A DNA stretch of 64,000 nt, taken from Bacillus methanolicus MGA3 (GTDB lineage Bacteria > Bacillota > Bacilli > Bacillales > Cytobacillaceae). This document shows positions 38,806 to 47,477 of the stretch, in pieces. The notes under the pieces were generated by a model. That model had not been told where the DNA came from, did not search any database, and saw nothing but the letters and a program-made list of their open reading frames with translations. A program made the position numbers and the translations under genes. The DNA is taken from contig NZ_CP007739.1 in the NCBI RefSeq assembly GCF_000724485.1, positions 2,526,843 through 2,590,842 of the forward strand, written 5' to 3'. Positions within the stretch are counted from its first letter, which is position 1; each line of letters begins with the position of its first letter.

Positions 38806-40509
38806 TTAAGCCTGTTTTTTTTCATTTTCTTCCATCTTCTTTTTCTCTTCATCTACTAAAGCTCTTCGCAAAATCTTGCCGACAGCTGTTTTTGGAAGTT
38901 CATCCCTGAATTCATATGCTCTCGGAACTTTATAGGCTGCGAGGTGTTTCCGCGCAAATTGATCCATTTCTTCAGTTGAGATTGAAGCGCCTTTCCGCAG
39001 CACAATATACGCTTTAACCGTTTCGCCTCTATAAGGATCAGGAATTCCAGCCACTACAACCTCCTGAACATCCGGATGTTCATACAGGACTTCCTCAACT
39101 TCGCGCGGATAGATGTTCAATCCTCCGGCAATAATCATATCCTTTTTCCGGTCAACAACATAAAAGTATCCTTCCTCATCCATATATCCGAGATCTCCAG
39201 TTAACAGCCATCCGTCGCGCAGAACCTGGGCTGTTTCCTCCGGCTTATTCCAATAGCCTTTCATAATCTGTGGCCCTCTGACTGCGATTTCTCCAATTTC
39301 GCCCGGAGACAACATTTCTCCTGTTTCAATCGAAAATATACAGGCATCTGTATCCGGCCACGGAACACCGATACTGCCTTTAACTCTTGGACGATCCCAA
39401 AGGAAGTTTGAATGTGTTACAGGGGATGATTCGGTTAATCCATAGCCTTCAACGAGCTTCCCTCCTGTTACTTCCTCAAATTTTTGCTGTATTTCTAACG
39501 GCAACGGAGCTGATCCACTAATGCAGGAATCGATCGATGAAAGATCATATTTTTTAAGATCAGGATGGTTTAGCAGTCCGATATAAATTGTTGGGGCTCC
39601 TGGAAATAACGTTGGCCGTTGTTTTTGTATCGTTTTTAAGGTTGTTTTAGCATCAAATTTTGGCAAAAGAACCATTTTGTATGCCTGCATAACAGAAAGT
39701 ATTAATACTGTTGTCATTCCATACACATGGAAAAAAGGAAGGATTCCAAGAACTACTTCTTCCCCGCGCTTGCATTTATAAAGCCATGCTTGGCACATGA
39801 CAGCGTTAGCTACGAGATTTTTATGTGTAAGCATAACACCTTTCGGATAACCTGTCGTTCCACCGGTATATTGGAGCAGTGCAAGGTCTTCTTCAATATT
39901 CAATTCATGCTCTTTTACTTGTCTTGACGGCTTTTTTAAAATTTCCATTAGTAAATGATGATTGCCTTCATGTTTAACATCAACAACAATTTCATACTGC
40001 TTTTTTTGAATAAATGGATAAATAAGTTTTTTTGGAAAAGGCAAAAAATCTTTGATAGCGGTTACAATAATGTGTTTAACATCCGTATGAGGTATTACTT
40101 TTGATACTCTTGGAACTAAAATATCAAGGGTGATAATGGCTTTAGCGCCAGAATCTTTCATTTGAAACTCAAGTTCTCGTTCCATGTACAATGGGTTTGT
40201 TTGAACTACGATGCCGCCAGCCATTAAAATTCCATAATAAGCGATTACAGATTGTATTGTATTTGGAAGCATAATCGCAACCCTGTCGCCTTTTTTAATG
40301 CCGAGTTCCTGTAAATATCCAGCAAGTTTAACTGCAAATTTTAAAAGTTCTTTATAAGTGACCTCTTTCCCCATAAAATGGATTGCGCATTTTTCAGGAT
40401 AATCTTCAGCAGCCTTTATTAAATACTGCTGCAATGGTTTACTATCATAGGTTAATGATGAAGGGATCTCTTCCGGATAATTTTTTAACCAGCTTCTATT
40501 CTCTGACAT
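38806..40509 (-). CDS. lcfA: Long-chain fatty-acid-CoA ligase
   Basis: Activates fatty acids to acyl-CoA, consuming ATP; 567 residues. Adenylation motifs: QYTGGTTGYPKGVMLTH (P-loop), EGYGLTESSPVTH and WLLTGDLGYMDEEGYFYVVDRKKDMIIAGGLNIYPREVEE, with the closing lysine region PKTAVGKILRR. ATG 40509 with AGAGGAG. Its own promoter is at 40564-40592, which lacks a FadR box. The gap to fadR holds a separate operator-controlled promoter. Confidence 0.95.
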   Translation of the reverse strand: MSENRSWLKNYPEEIPSSLTYDSKPLQQYLIKAAEDYPEKCAIHFMGKEVTYKELLKFAVKLAGYLQELGIKKGDRVAIMLPNTIQSVIAYYGILMAGGIVVQTNPLYMERELEFQMKDSGAKAIITLDILVPRVSKVIPHTDVKHIIVTAIKDFLPFPKKLIYPFIQKKQYEIVVDVKHEGNHHLLMEILKKPSRQVKEHELNIEEDLALLQYTGGTTGYPKGVMLTHKNLVANAVMCQAWLYKCKRGEEVVLGILPFFHVYGMTTVLILSVMQAYKMVLLPKFDAKTTLKTIQKQRPTLFPGAPTIYIGLLNHPDLKKYDLSSIDSCISGSAPLPLEIQQKFEEVTGGKLVEGYGLTESSPVTHSNFLWDRPRVKGSIGVPWPDTDACIFSIETGEMLSPGEIGEIAVRGPQIMKGYWNKPEETAQVLRDGWLLTGDLGYMDEEGYFYVVDRKKDMIIAGGLNIYPREVEEVLYEHPDVQEVVVAGIPDPYRGETVKAYIVLRKGASISTEEMDQFARKHLAAYKVPRAYEFRDELPKTAVGKILRRALVDEEKKKMEENEKKQA

Positions 40510-40563
40510 TCTTTTCTGCTCCTCTTTTTAATAATTATTTGAAAATTCTAACTGTTTAACTTG

Positions 40564-40592
40564 ATTATAATATAACGGCCATACCATTACAA
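40564..40592 (-). promoter_or_regulatory. SigA promoter of lcfA
   Basis: TTGTAA (40592-40587), 17-base spacer, TATAAT (40569-40564). No FadR-type TCATTCA repeat occurs from here to the lcfA start. Confidence 0.7.
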
Positions 40593-40645
40593 TTAGAATA
40601 ACCAGCACCAATCGCCTTTGATACTGAATCTTTTTTGGCGTTTTG

Positions 40646-40682
40646 GTAAAAGAAAAAGCCGCTCTTATTGAGAACGGCTTTT
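40646..40682 (-). terminator. Terminator after the yshE group
   Basis: AAGCCGCTC (40656-40664) pairs with GAACGGCTT (40672-40680), one wobble; the minus strand continues TTTTCTTTTACC. It ends the zapA-side genes before lcfA. Confidence 0.75.
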
Positions 40683-40705
40683 AAAACATATTTAGAATTA
40701 AATTT

Positions 40706-40789
40706 TCAGGCAAAAAACATTAAATATATGACCCCGATTACGGAAAATGCAACACACAGAACGAGCAGCACTTTTGCTAACGTCTCCAA
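40706..40789 (-). CDS. Small hydrophobic membrane peptide (27 aa)
   Basis: Begins with TTG 40789 and reads METLAKVLLVLCVAFSVIGV then a short hydrophobic end (IYLMFFA). AAGGGAG lies ten bases upstream, starting at the yshE stop codon. Almost the whole peptide is one membrane segment. A TTG three codons earlier is too close to the RBS. It lies between yshE and the terminator, so it would be co-transcribed. Function unknown; coding status rests on the RBS and the hydrophobic pattern. Confidence 0.5.
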   Translation of the reverse strand: METLAKVLLVLCVAFSVIGVIYLMFFA

Positions 40790-40807
40790 AATTCGCAAAC
40801 TCCCTTC

Positions 40808-41212
40808 TTATAGTCCCGCACCGATAATGTAAGACAGTCCTATTGATACAACCATTGAAATAAAACCAACTGCGCGGTTATCGTTTTGAATTTCTTCATC
40901 TATTTTAATTTTTGGAGTTAAAAACTCATAGATAAAGTACCCTGCTAGCAGCAAAGTAAAACCGAACACTCCCCAGCCGATCATCGAAAAAAGACTGTCA
41001 TGCTGCATTATGGAATAGCGGAATATATTTGCTATTCCAAATATTTTCCCTCCGGTTGCCATTGCGACAGATAAGTTTCCGTTTTTAATTTCCTCCCAAT
41101 TTTTGTACTTTGTAACCAACTCAAAAATAGCTAAAAAAACAATTGAACACAAAATAACAACGCTGTAATATGCGGCTGCTTGTACATATTCATTCTCCCA
41201 AAATCCGTTCAT
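40808..41212 (-). CDS. yshE: DUF350 membrane protein YshE
   Basis: 134 residues with four predicted membrane segments (AAAYYSVVILCSIVFLAIFEL, LSVAMATGGKIFGIANIF, SMIGWGVFGFTLLLAGYFIYEFL, AVGFISMVVSIGLSYIIGAGL). Matches the DUF350 family protein that follows mutS2 in B. subtilis; role unknown. ATG 41212 with a GGTGAG site, 18 bases past mutS2. Confidence 0.82.
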   Translation of the reverse strand: MNGFWENEYVQAAAYYSVVILCSIVFLAIFELVTKYKNWEEIKNGNLSVAMATGGKIFGIANIFRYSIMQHDSLFSMIGWGVFGFTLLLAGYFIYEFLTPKIKIDEEIQNDNRAVGFISMVVSIGLSYIIGAGL

Positions 41213-41230
41213 ATTCTATACTCACCGCCA

Positions 41231-43588
41231 CTATTTAAATTCAACAATTGTAACTCCTGTTCCGCCTTCACCCGCCTCGCCAAAGCGGATTTTTTTAACG
41301 GCGCGGTGATTTTTTAAATATTCCTGAACTCCTTGCCTTAATGCACCGGTTCCTTTGCCATGAATGATGGATACTCGAGGATATCCTGCCAATAACGCAT
41401 CATCGATATATTTTTCGACTTTTAACAATGCATCTTCATATCGTTCACCGCGCAAATCAAGTTCAAGGCTGACGTGATAGTCCTTCCCTTTCACAGTTGC
41501 AATTGGTTTTGTTTCTTGCGGTTTCGGACTGTTGATGAACTCCATGTCCGATTCATTTACTTTCATTTTTAAAATTCCAATTTGCACCTGCCACTCCGTG
41601 TCAGAAATTTTCTCCACAAGATGGCCTTTTTGGTCAAAACTTAAGACTTTAACCTCATCTCCAGGCTTGAACTTGTGCTTTTGAGCCTTCAGCTTTTTCC
41701 CTTTGTTGTTTTCTCTTTTTTCAGGCGCAGCTTCATCAAGTCTTCTCCTTGCCTCAATAAGCTCATGTTCTTTCACTTCGGCCTGTTTTTCAATGCGCAT
41801 TCTTCTTAATTCTCTAATGATCTCTTCTGCTTCCTTCTTGGCTTTTTCAACAATAGCTCGAGCTTCTTGTTCCGCTTTTTCGTATAAAGAGTCCTTATAC
41901 TCATAAAAAGCGATCATTTGTTTTTGAAGATCTTTATGGAGCTTCTCCGCTTGCTTTAGTAATTCACTTGCTTCTTCAAGCTCTGCTTCGGCCTGGCGTC
42001 GGCTTGATTCGAGTGAAGCGATCATGTTTTCAACTTGGCTGCTGTCAGCGCCTACGTAAGAACGGGCATTGTTAATCACATTTTCATCAAGGCCGAGTCG
42101 CTTCGATATTTCAAATGCATTGCTTCGTCCAGGAACCCCGATTAAGAGCTTATATGTAGGACTTAATGTTTCAATATCAAATTCGACGCTTGCGTTTACG
42201 ACTCCTTCCCGATTATAGCCTTATGCTTTTAATTCAGGATAGTGGGTTGTTGCAATTACTTTTGCACCGCGTTTATAAACTTCATCCAAAATGGATATTG
42301 CCAAAGCGGCACCTTCCTGTGGATCCGTTCCCGCTCCCAGCTCATCGAAAAGGACAAGGCTGTTAAAATCAACCTTATTTAAAATATCAACAATATTTAC
42401 CATATGGGAAGAAAATGTACTTAAACTTTGTTCGATTGACTGCTCATCACCGATATCCGCATATACGGATCCGAAGACAGCCATTTCTGATCCGTCTAAT
42501 GCAGGAATTTGCAAACCCGACTGTGCCATAAGCGTGCATAGCCCGACGGTTTTTAATGTGACCGTTTTTCCTCCTGTATTCGGACCCGTAATAACAATTG
42601 TAGAATAATCTTTGCCTAATGAAATATCATTCGCCACTACTTCATCAATTGGGATTAACGGATGGCGTGCTTTTAATAAAGAAATCCTTCCTTCGTTATT
42701 CATCAAAGGTTTGGATGCTTTAATTTTGTTGCTGTATCGCGCTTTTGCAAACATAAAGTCCAGTTCTGCTAAAACAAGAACAATGGTTTCCAGCTCAGCG
42801 CTATGTTCACCAACTTTTTGTGAGAGTTCGTGCAAAATACGATCAATTTCCTGCTGTTCTTTTACACGCAGCCCCTGTAGATCATTATTTAATTGAACAA
42901 TTGCCTGCGGCTCGATAAACAATGTTTGTCCAGATGAACTTTGGTCATGAATAATCCCGCCGTAATGCCCTCGGTACTCTTGTTTTACCGGGATAACAAA
43001 TCGATCATTTCGAATCGTCACAATTGCATCTGACAGCATTTTCTGCGCATTCGAAGACCGGATCATGCTTTCCAGCCGTTCACGGATACGTGCTTCCTTT
43101 GTTCGCAGCTGCTGTCTTAAAGACCTTAAGGTTTCACTGGCACCATCAAGGACCTCTCCGCTGTCATCGATCGCATGTTTGATTGCCTCTTCCAGTTCTG
43201 CCAATACGATAATCCGTTCAGCATATTTTGCTAAAATCGGAAGATTGGTTGTTTCTTCATTCAAATTTTCAATGAATCTTTTTATTTGCCGGCTGGCATG
43301 AACAGTACTCGCTACTTGAATTAATTCGTGAGGGCTTAAAGACCCGCCAATGGCCGCCCTCTTCGTATGGGGGCGAATATCATAAATTCCCTCGAGCGGT
43401 ACATTGCCCTTTAACCTAAGCACCTTCACAGCCTCATCTGTTTCTTCCTGAAGCCTTACAACTTCGTTAAAATCAGAAGACGGCAAAAGCTGTTTCACTT
43501 TTTCTTTTCCTAATGAGGATGATACATGTTCAAGAAGCTGCTCTTTCACTTTATCAAATTCTAAAACCTTTAAAACCCGTTGGTGCAT
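41231..43588 (-). pseudogene. mutS2: MutS2 ATPase/endonuclease, interrupted by an in-frame stop
   Basis: Family role: suppression of homologous recombination and rescue of collided ribosomes. The frame spans 786 codons, the normal MutS2 length (785 in B. subtilis), but codon 456 is TAA (42223-42221). The N-terminal 455 residues hold the core and ATPase domains with Walker [23 protein letters not shown] and THYPELKA. Exactly where family members read ELKAYGYNREG, this one reads ELKA-stop-GYNREG, so a tyrosine codon (TAT/TAC) became TAA by one base. The rest stays in the same frame to the C-terminal Smr domain ([33 protein letters not shown]). The downstream ORF (GTG 42079) has no RBS. Either a recent pseudogene or a sequencing error; the truncated product would lack the Smr domain. 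Confidence 0.9.
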
Positions 43589-43611
43589 GGAGATTTGTTC
43601 CCCCTTCTATC

Positions 43612-45342
43612 TCATTGTTGCTTTTTATCCCGACGATGCAGAAAATCAAGCAATTCATTTATTTCTAAGGCATTCAGCACAGAGCTTTTTTGAATCCATC
43701 CTTTTTTTGCAGCTGACACACCGATTTCCATATGGGAAAGTGTGTCCATATTATGCGCATCAGTATTAATAACGATCATGACCCCTTTTTCTTGGGCTTT
43801 TTTCAAATGCTCTGCAGAAAGGTCGAGACGGTTCGGGTTTGAATTAAGCTCCAGCGCCGTATTTGTTTGCTTCGCCAGTTCAATCAGCATATCCATATCA
43901 ACTTGATAGCCTTCACGCCGTCCGATAAGCCTTCCAGTCGGATGAGCAATAATATCTACATGGGCATTTACAAGAGCTGTTTTAAGCCGATACATGATCT
44001 TTTCTTTCGGCTGAGAAAAAGAAGAATGGATCGAAGCGATAACAATATCCATTTCTGCAAGCAATTCATCATCATAATCAAGCGTTCCGTCAGGCAATAT
44101 ATCCATTTCCACACCGGAAAGAATCGTGATATCCTTGTATTTTTCGTTCAATTTTTTTATTTCTTCTTTTTGTTTCCTCAGCCTTTCAGATGTTAATCCA
44201 TTAGCTACCTTTAAATATTGAGAATGATCTGTTATTGCTAAATATTGATAGCCTCTTTTCCGGCAAGCTTCCACCATTTCCTCAATTGAGTGGGCCCCAT
44301 CGCTCCATGTCGTGTGCAAATGGAGGTCTCCTTTAATATCATCAAGAGAAATGAATTGAATATCTGTTGTAAATTCATCAACTTCCCGGCCATCCTCCCT
44401 AATTTCCGGTGGGATATAGGGTAAATCAAAATGATGATAAAATTCTTCTTCTGAATCAAAAGTAAGAGTTTCCCCAGTTTCGGAAATTTCCACTCCATAC
44501 TCACTTATTTTTTCACCACGTTCTTTTGCCAGCTGCCTCATTCGCACATTATGATCTTTTGAGCCAGTAAAATGATGAAGGGCAGTCGCAAATTGTGCCG
44601 GGTTCACAAGCCGGAAATCAACAGAAACTTCGTAATCGTGGTCAAGAATAAGTGAAACTTTTGTTTCTCCGGCCGCAATCACTTCTTTTATGTTTGAAAG
44701 CTTTAATAGTCTTTCCTTAACAGAGACGGGTTCATTTGTGGCGATAATAAAATCAAGATCTTTCACAGTTTCTCTCAATCTTCGCAAGCTTCCGGCCCGG
44801 GAAAATTTCTCAATTTCCGGGAAGTCAGCAAGCTCTTTCTCAATCGATTCTGCGATTGGAATCATATAAGCAACCGGCAAGCGTACAGGTCTCGACCCAA
44901 ATTTTTTCAGTGTTGCGAGTATTTTTTCTTCTGTCTTTATTCCAAAACCGGCAAGTTCTCTTACTTTTCCTTCACGACATGCTTTTTCCAAATCTCCAGC
45001 ACTTTCAATTCCAAGTTCTCGATAAAGTTTAGCAATTTTTTTGCCGCCTAGACCCTGAATTTGCAAAAGCGGAATTAAGCCTTTCGGGACTTCTTCCTGA
45101 AGTTCCATCAAGACAGAGGATTTTCCCTCTTGTATATACTCTTCAATAACTGCTGCCGTACCTTTTCCGATGCCTGAAAGTGATGTGAAATCATTTATCT
45201 CTGTTAAGCTCCTGTCATCTGCTTCCAACGCAGCAGCTGCTTTTCTGAACGCCGAAACTTTAAATGGATTTTCTCCTTTTAATTCCATATAAATAGCAAT
45301 TGACTCTAATAAACGAATGACATCCTTTTTATTGACACCCAT
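43612..45342 (-). CDS. polX: DNA polymerase/3'-5' exonuclease PolX
   Basis: Family X polymerase for base excision repair; 576 residues. N-terminal helix-hairpin-helix and polymerase region with NPFKVSAFRKAAAALE, LSGIGKGTAAVIEEYI and the metal ligands in RRLRETVKDLDFIIAT; C-terminal PHP exonuclease domain with GDLHLHTTWSDGAHSIEEM, YLAITDHS, GVEMDILPDGTLDY and VINTDAHN. ATG 45342 with AAGGCGGTGG. A terminator separates it from cvpA upstream; mutS2 follows within 25 bases, suggesting co-transcription of two DNA-maintenance genes. Confidence 0.94.
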   Translation of the reverse strand: MGVNKKDVIRLLESIAIYMELKGENPFKVSAFRKAAAALEADDRSLTEINDFTSLSGIGKGTAAVIEEYIQEGKSSVLMELQEEVPKGLIPLLQIQGLGGKKIAKLYRELGIESAGDLEKACREGKVRELAGFGIKTEEKILATLKKFGSRPVRLPVAYMIPIAESIEKELADFPEIEKFSRAGSLRRLRETVKDLDFIIATNEPVSVKERLLKLSNIKEVIAAGETKVSLILDHDYEVSVDFRLVNPAQFATALHHFTGSKDHNVRMRQLAKERGEKISEYGVEISETGETLTFDSEEEFYHHFDLPYIPPEIREDGREVDEFTTDIQFISLDDIKGDLHLHTTWSDGAHSIEEMVEACRKRGYQYLAITDHSQYLKVANGLTSERLRKQKEEIKKLNEKYKDITILSGVEMDILPDGTLDYDDELLAEMDIVIASIHSSFSQPKEKIMYRLKTALVNAHVDIIAHPTGRLIGRREGYQVDMDMLIELAKQTNTALELNSNPNRLDLSAEHLKKAQEKGVMIVINTDAHNMDTLSHMEIGVSAAKKGWIQKSSVLNALEINELLDFLHRRDKKQQ

Positions 45343-45386
45343 TCGTGACCACCGCCTTTTTGTCCTCTACCTTCTATTTTTACCAT

Positions 45387-45418
45387 GAAAAGAAAAACTT
45401 CTCTGCAAAAGAGAAGTT
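45387..45418 (-). terminator. Terminator after cvpA
   Basis: AACTTCTC (45396-45403) pairs with GAGAAGTT (45411-45418), then TTTCTTTTC on the minus strand. It overlaps the cvpA stop codon and ends 45 bases before polX. Confidence 0.75.
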
Positions 45419-45959
45419 ATGCCGCAACATATTCAATCCAAAGTTCTTTTATTTGTTGCGAAAGAAGGGGAGTATTTTCAACTATATTTTTGGCAAAAAA
45501 AGAATTGGCAAGCGCCTCCTGGACTGCTTCGATTGGCAACAGGGCAGCTATATATAATAAAATGAACATAATAAGATAGACTTCCGCAAAACCAAGAAAT
45601 CCTCCGGCAAAAATGTTCAACTGTCTTAATACCGGCAAATGAGCAACAAAATCGAGCATTGAACCGATGATTTGCAGCAAAATTTTTACAGCAAAAAAGA
45701 TCGCGGCAAACGCAATCGCCCGATAAAATGCATCTTCTAAATTCTTATTTTCCAACAGCATCTTTAAGGCAGAGTCACTGCTTAGAGCAGGATAGGGAAT
45801 CCACAAGGCCAGCTTTGGAGCGAGTTCTTCATAATACATCCTTGCGGCAATAAAGGCTATAATGAAGCCAGTAAGGTGAATAAATTGAAGTATAAAGCCT
45901 CTCTTTAAACCTACTAAAAAACCGAAAACTAAGATAATAAATATAGCGAGATCCAGCAT
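45417..45959 (-). CDS. CvpA-family membrane protein YshB
   Basis: 180 residues, four membrane segments (LAIFIILVFGFLVGLKRGF, FIHLTGFIIAFIAARMYY, AIAFAAIFFAVKILLQIIG, AEVYLIMFILLYIAALLPI). The GLKRGF and GG(F/A)LGF motifs place it in the CvpA/colicin V production family; in Bacillus its role is not established. It follows zapA by 6 bases, as in B. subtilis zapA-yshB, so the two are an operon. Confidence 0.85.
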   Translation of the reverse strand: MLDLAIFIILVFGFLVGLKRGFILQFIHLTGFIIAFIAARMYYEELAPKLALWIPYPALSSDSALKMLLENKNLEDAFYRAIAFAAIFFAVKILLQIIGSMLDFVAHLPVLRQLNIFAGGFLGFAEVYLIMFILLYIAALLPIEAVQEALANSFFAKNIVENTPLLSQQIKELWIEYVAA

Positions 45960-45965
45960 GGCTTT

Positions 45966-46229
45966 TCAGTCCTTTACTCTTTTTAATTCGTTTTCCAGCC
46001 GTTCTAACCGATCCTTTATTTTTAAATAATCATTAACAGCATTAACTGCAGTTAATACGGCTAATTTGCTAGTATCGAGTGAAGGATTCTTGGAGCTGAT
46101 TTCACGCATTTTATCGTCAACGATTGAGGCAACAAGGCGAATATGACTAGTGCTTTCAGAGCCGACAATGACATATTGTTGCCCGTAAATTTCAACTGAA
46201 ATTCGATTTTTTTGTGCATCAGACAACAC
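45966..46229 (-). CDS. zapA: Cell division protein ZapA
   Basis: 87-residue FtsZ-associated protein that promotes Z-ring bundling. N-terminal beta/alpha domain ([60 protein letters not shown]) and a C-terminal coiled coil ([17 protein letters not shown]). GTG 46229 with AAGGGGG at 5-base spacing; the next codon is TTG. Has its own promoter, divergent from rnhC. Confidence 0.94.
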   Translation of the reverse strand: MLSDAQKNRISVEIYGQQYVIVGSESTSHIRLVASIVDDKMREISSKNPSLDTSKLAVLTAVNAVNDYLKIKDRLERLENELKRVKD

Positions 46230-46260
46230 GAATGCCCCCTTCGTAAGAATCCTAATCTAT

Positions 46261-46289
46261 ACTATAACATGAACCGAAAATCGTGGAAA
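46261..46289 (-). promoter_or_regulatory. Candidate promoter of zapA
   Basis: TTTCCA (46289-46284), 17-base spacer ending in TGT, then TATAGT (46266-46261), an extended -10 arrangement about 32 bases before the zapA start. Confidence 0.5.
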
Positions 46290-46437
46290 GCCAAAGAATA
46301 TGAAGGAAGTTTCCGGATTTTTTTAGGCAGACTGTTGAAATGTATTTTGCTCTCACAGCCGAAAAAGGAAGAAATTTTTTTGCAAGGGAAGGGGAATTTT
46401 TCATAAATTTACAGTTTTATTTAAAGGAGTGTTCATT

Positions 46438-47364
46438 TTGACCAATATCGTACTGAAAAAAAGCAAAATAGAACTTGAGCAAATAAAAAAATACTATGAA
46501 AATCATTTAATAGAAAAAGTCCCTCAGGGAGGACTATTTTCAGCAAAAACCGCGAACTGCACCATTACAGCCTATCAATCAGGGAAAATTATGTTTCAAG
46601 GGAATGGTGCGGAAGCTGAGGCAAAAAAATGGGATGATGCCAAACAGCATGTTTCTTCAAAGCCTGTATACGTTTCTGGAAGCCTTCCTTCTGAAATAAG
46701 TTCCATGTCTGTTTTAGGGTCCGATGAGGTAGGGACAGGGGATTATTTCGGCCCAATTACAGTGGTTGCAGCTTATGTAAAAAAAGACGACATTCCAATT
46801 CTGAAAGATATTGGTGTAAAAGATTCTAAACAGTTAACAGATGAGAAGATCACTTTAATTGCAAAACAGTTAATCAATATTGTTCCTCACAGCCTGTTAA
46901 CTTTACATAATGAAAAATATAATCAATTGCAGCAATCCGGGATGTCACAAGGGAAAATGAAAGCATTGCTGCATAATCAGGCGATCGGTCATGTTTTAAA
47001 GAAAATTGCCCCTGAAAAGCCGGAAGCCATTCTCATTGACCAATTTGTCAAGGAAGACATTTATTTTCAGCATATTAAGGACCAATCGGCAATACAAAGG
47101 GATCGGGTTTTTTTCAGCACGAAAGCAGAGGGAATTCACGTCTCTGTCGCAGCGGCTTCCATCATCGCACGCTACGCCTTTATCAGGCACTTTGAAAAAT
47201 TGAGCGAAGCGGCTGGGTTTACACTCCCAAAAGGGGCAAGCCAACGAGTAGACGAGGCCGCGGCAAAGTTAATCAAAGAAAAAGGACGGGAATCACTCCA
47301 AAAATTTGTTAAACTCCATTTTGCAAATACACAAAAAGCAATACAGCTTTCAAAAACGATTTAA
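46438..47364 (+). CDS. rnhC: Ribonuclease HIII
   Basis: Removes RNA from RNA-DNA hybrids; the main RNase H in many Bacillus. 308 residues. N-terminal TBP-like substrate-binding domain (CTITAYQSGKIMFQG) and catalytic domain with GSDEVGTGDYFGPI, KDSKQL, ILIDQF and AAASIIARYAF. TTG 46438 is chosen since AAAGGAGTG sits just before it; the GTG at 46429 overlaps that RBS. Divergent from zapA, convergent with pheT. Confidence 0.93.
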   Translation: MTNIVLKKSKIELEQIKKYYENHLIEKVPQGGLFSAKTANCTITAYQSGKIMFQGNGAEAEAKKWDDAKQHVSSKPVYVSGSLPSEISSMSVLGSDEVGTGDYFGPITVVAAYVKKDDIPILKDIGVKDSKQLTDEKITLIAKQLINIVPHSLLTLHNEKYNQLQQSGMSQGKMKALLHNQAIGHVLKKIAPEKPEAILIDQFVKEDIYFQHIKDQSAIQRDRVFFSTKAEGIHVSVAAASIIARYAFIRHFEKLSEAAGFTLPKGASQRVDEAAAKLIKEKGRESLQKFVKLHFANTQKAIQLSKTI

Positions 47365-47443
47365 CCTTTGCACTTCATCGCGTTAACGTTGCAGCACCCC
47401 GAATCAACGAGTTAATAATTTAATGCAGCAGGGCCAGTACATT

Positions 47444-47469
47444 AAAAAGGCAGCCTTGAATGGCTGCCT
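47444..47469. terminator. Bidirectional terminator, rnhC / pheT
   Basis: AGGCAGCC (47448-47455) pairs with GGCTGCCT (47462-47469). The minus strand is followed by TTTTTAATG (pheT side), the plus strand by CTTGTTAG (weaker). Confidence 0.8.
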
Positions 47470-47477
47470 CTTGTTAG

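Noticed and set aside
41231..42079. The downstream mutS2 ORF as an independent Smr-domain gene
   Set aside because: It is in the same frame as the upstream part, starts at an internal GTG without RBS, and continues the MutS2 sequence with no loss.
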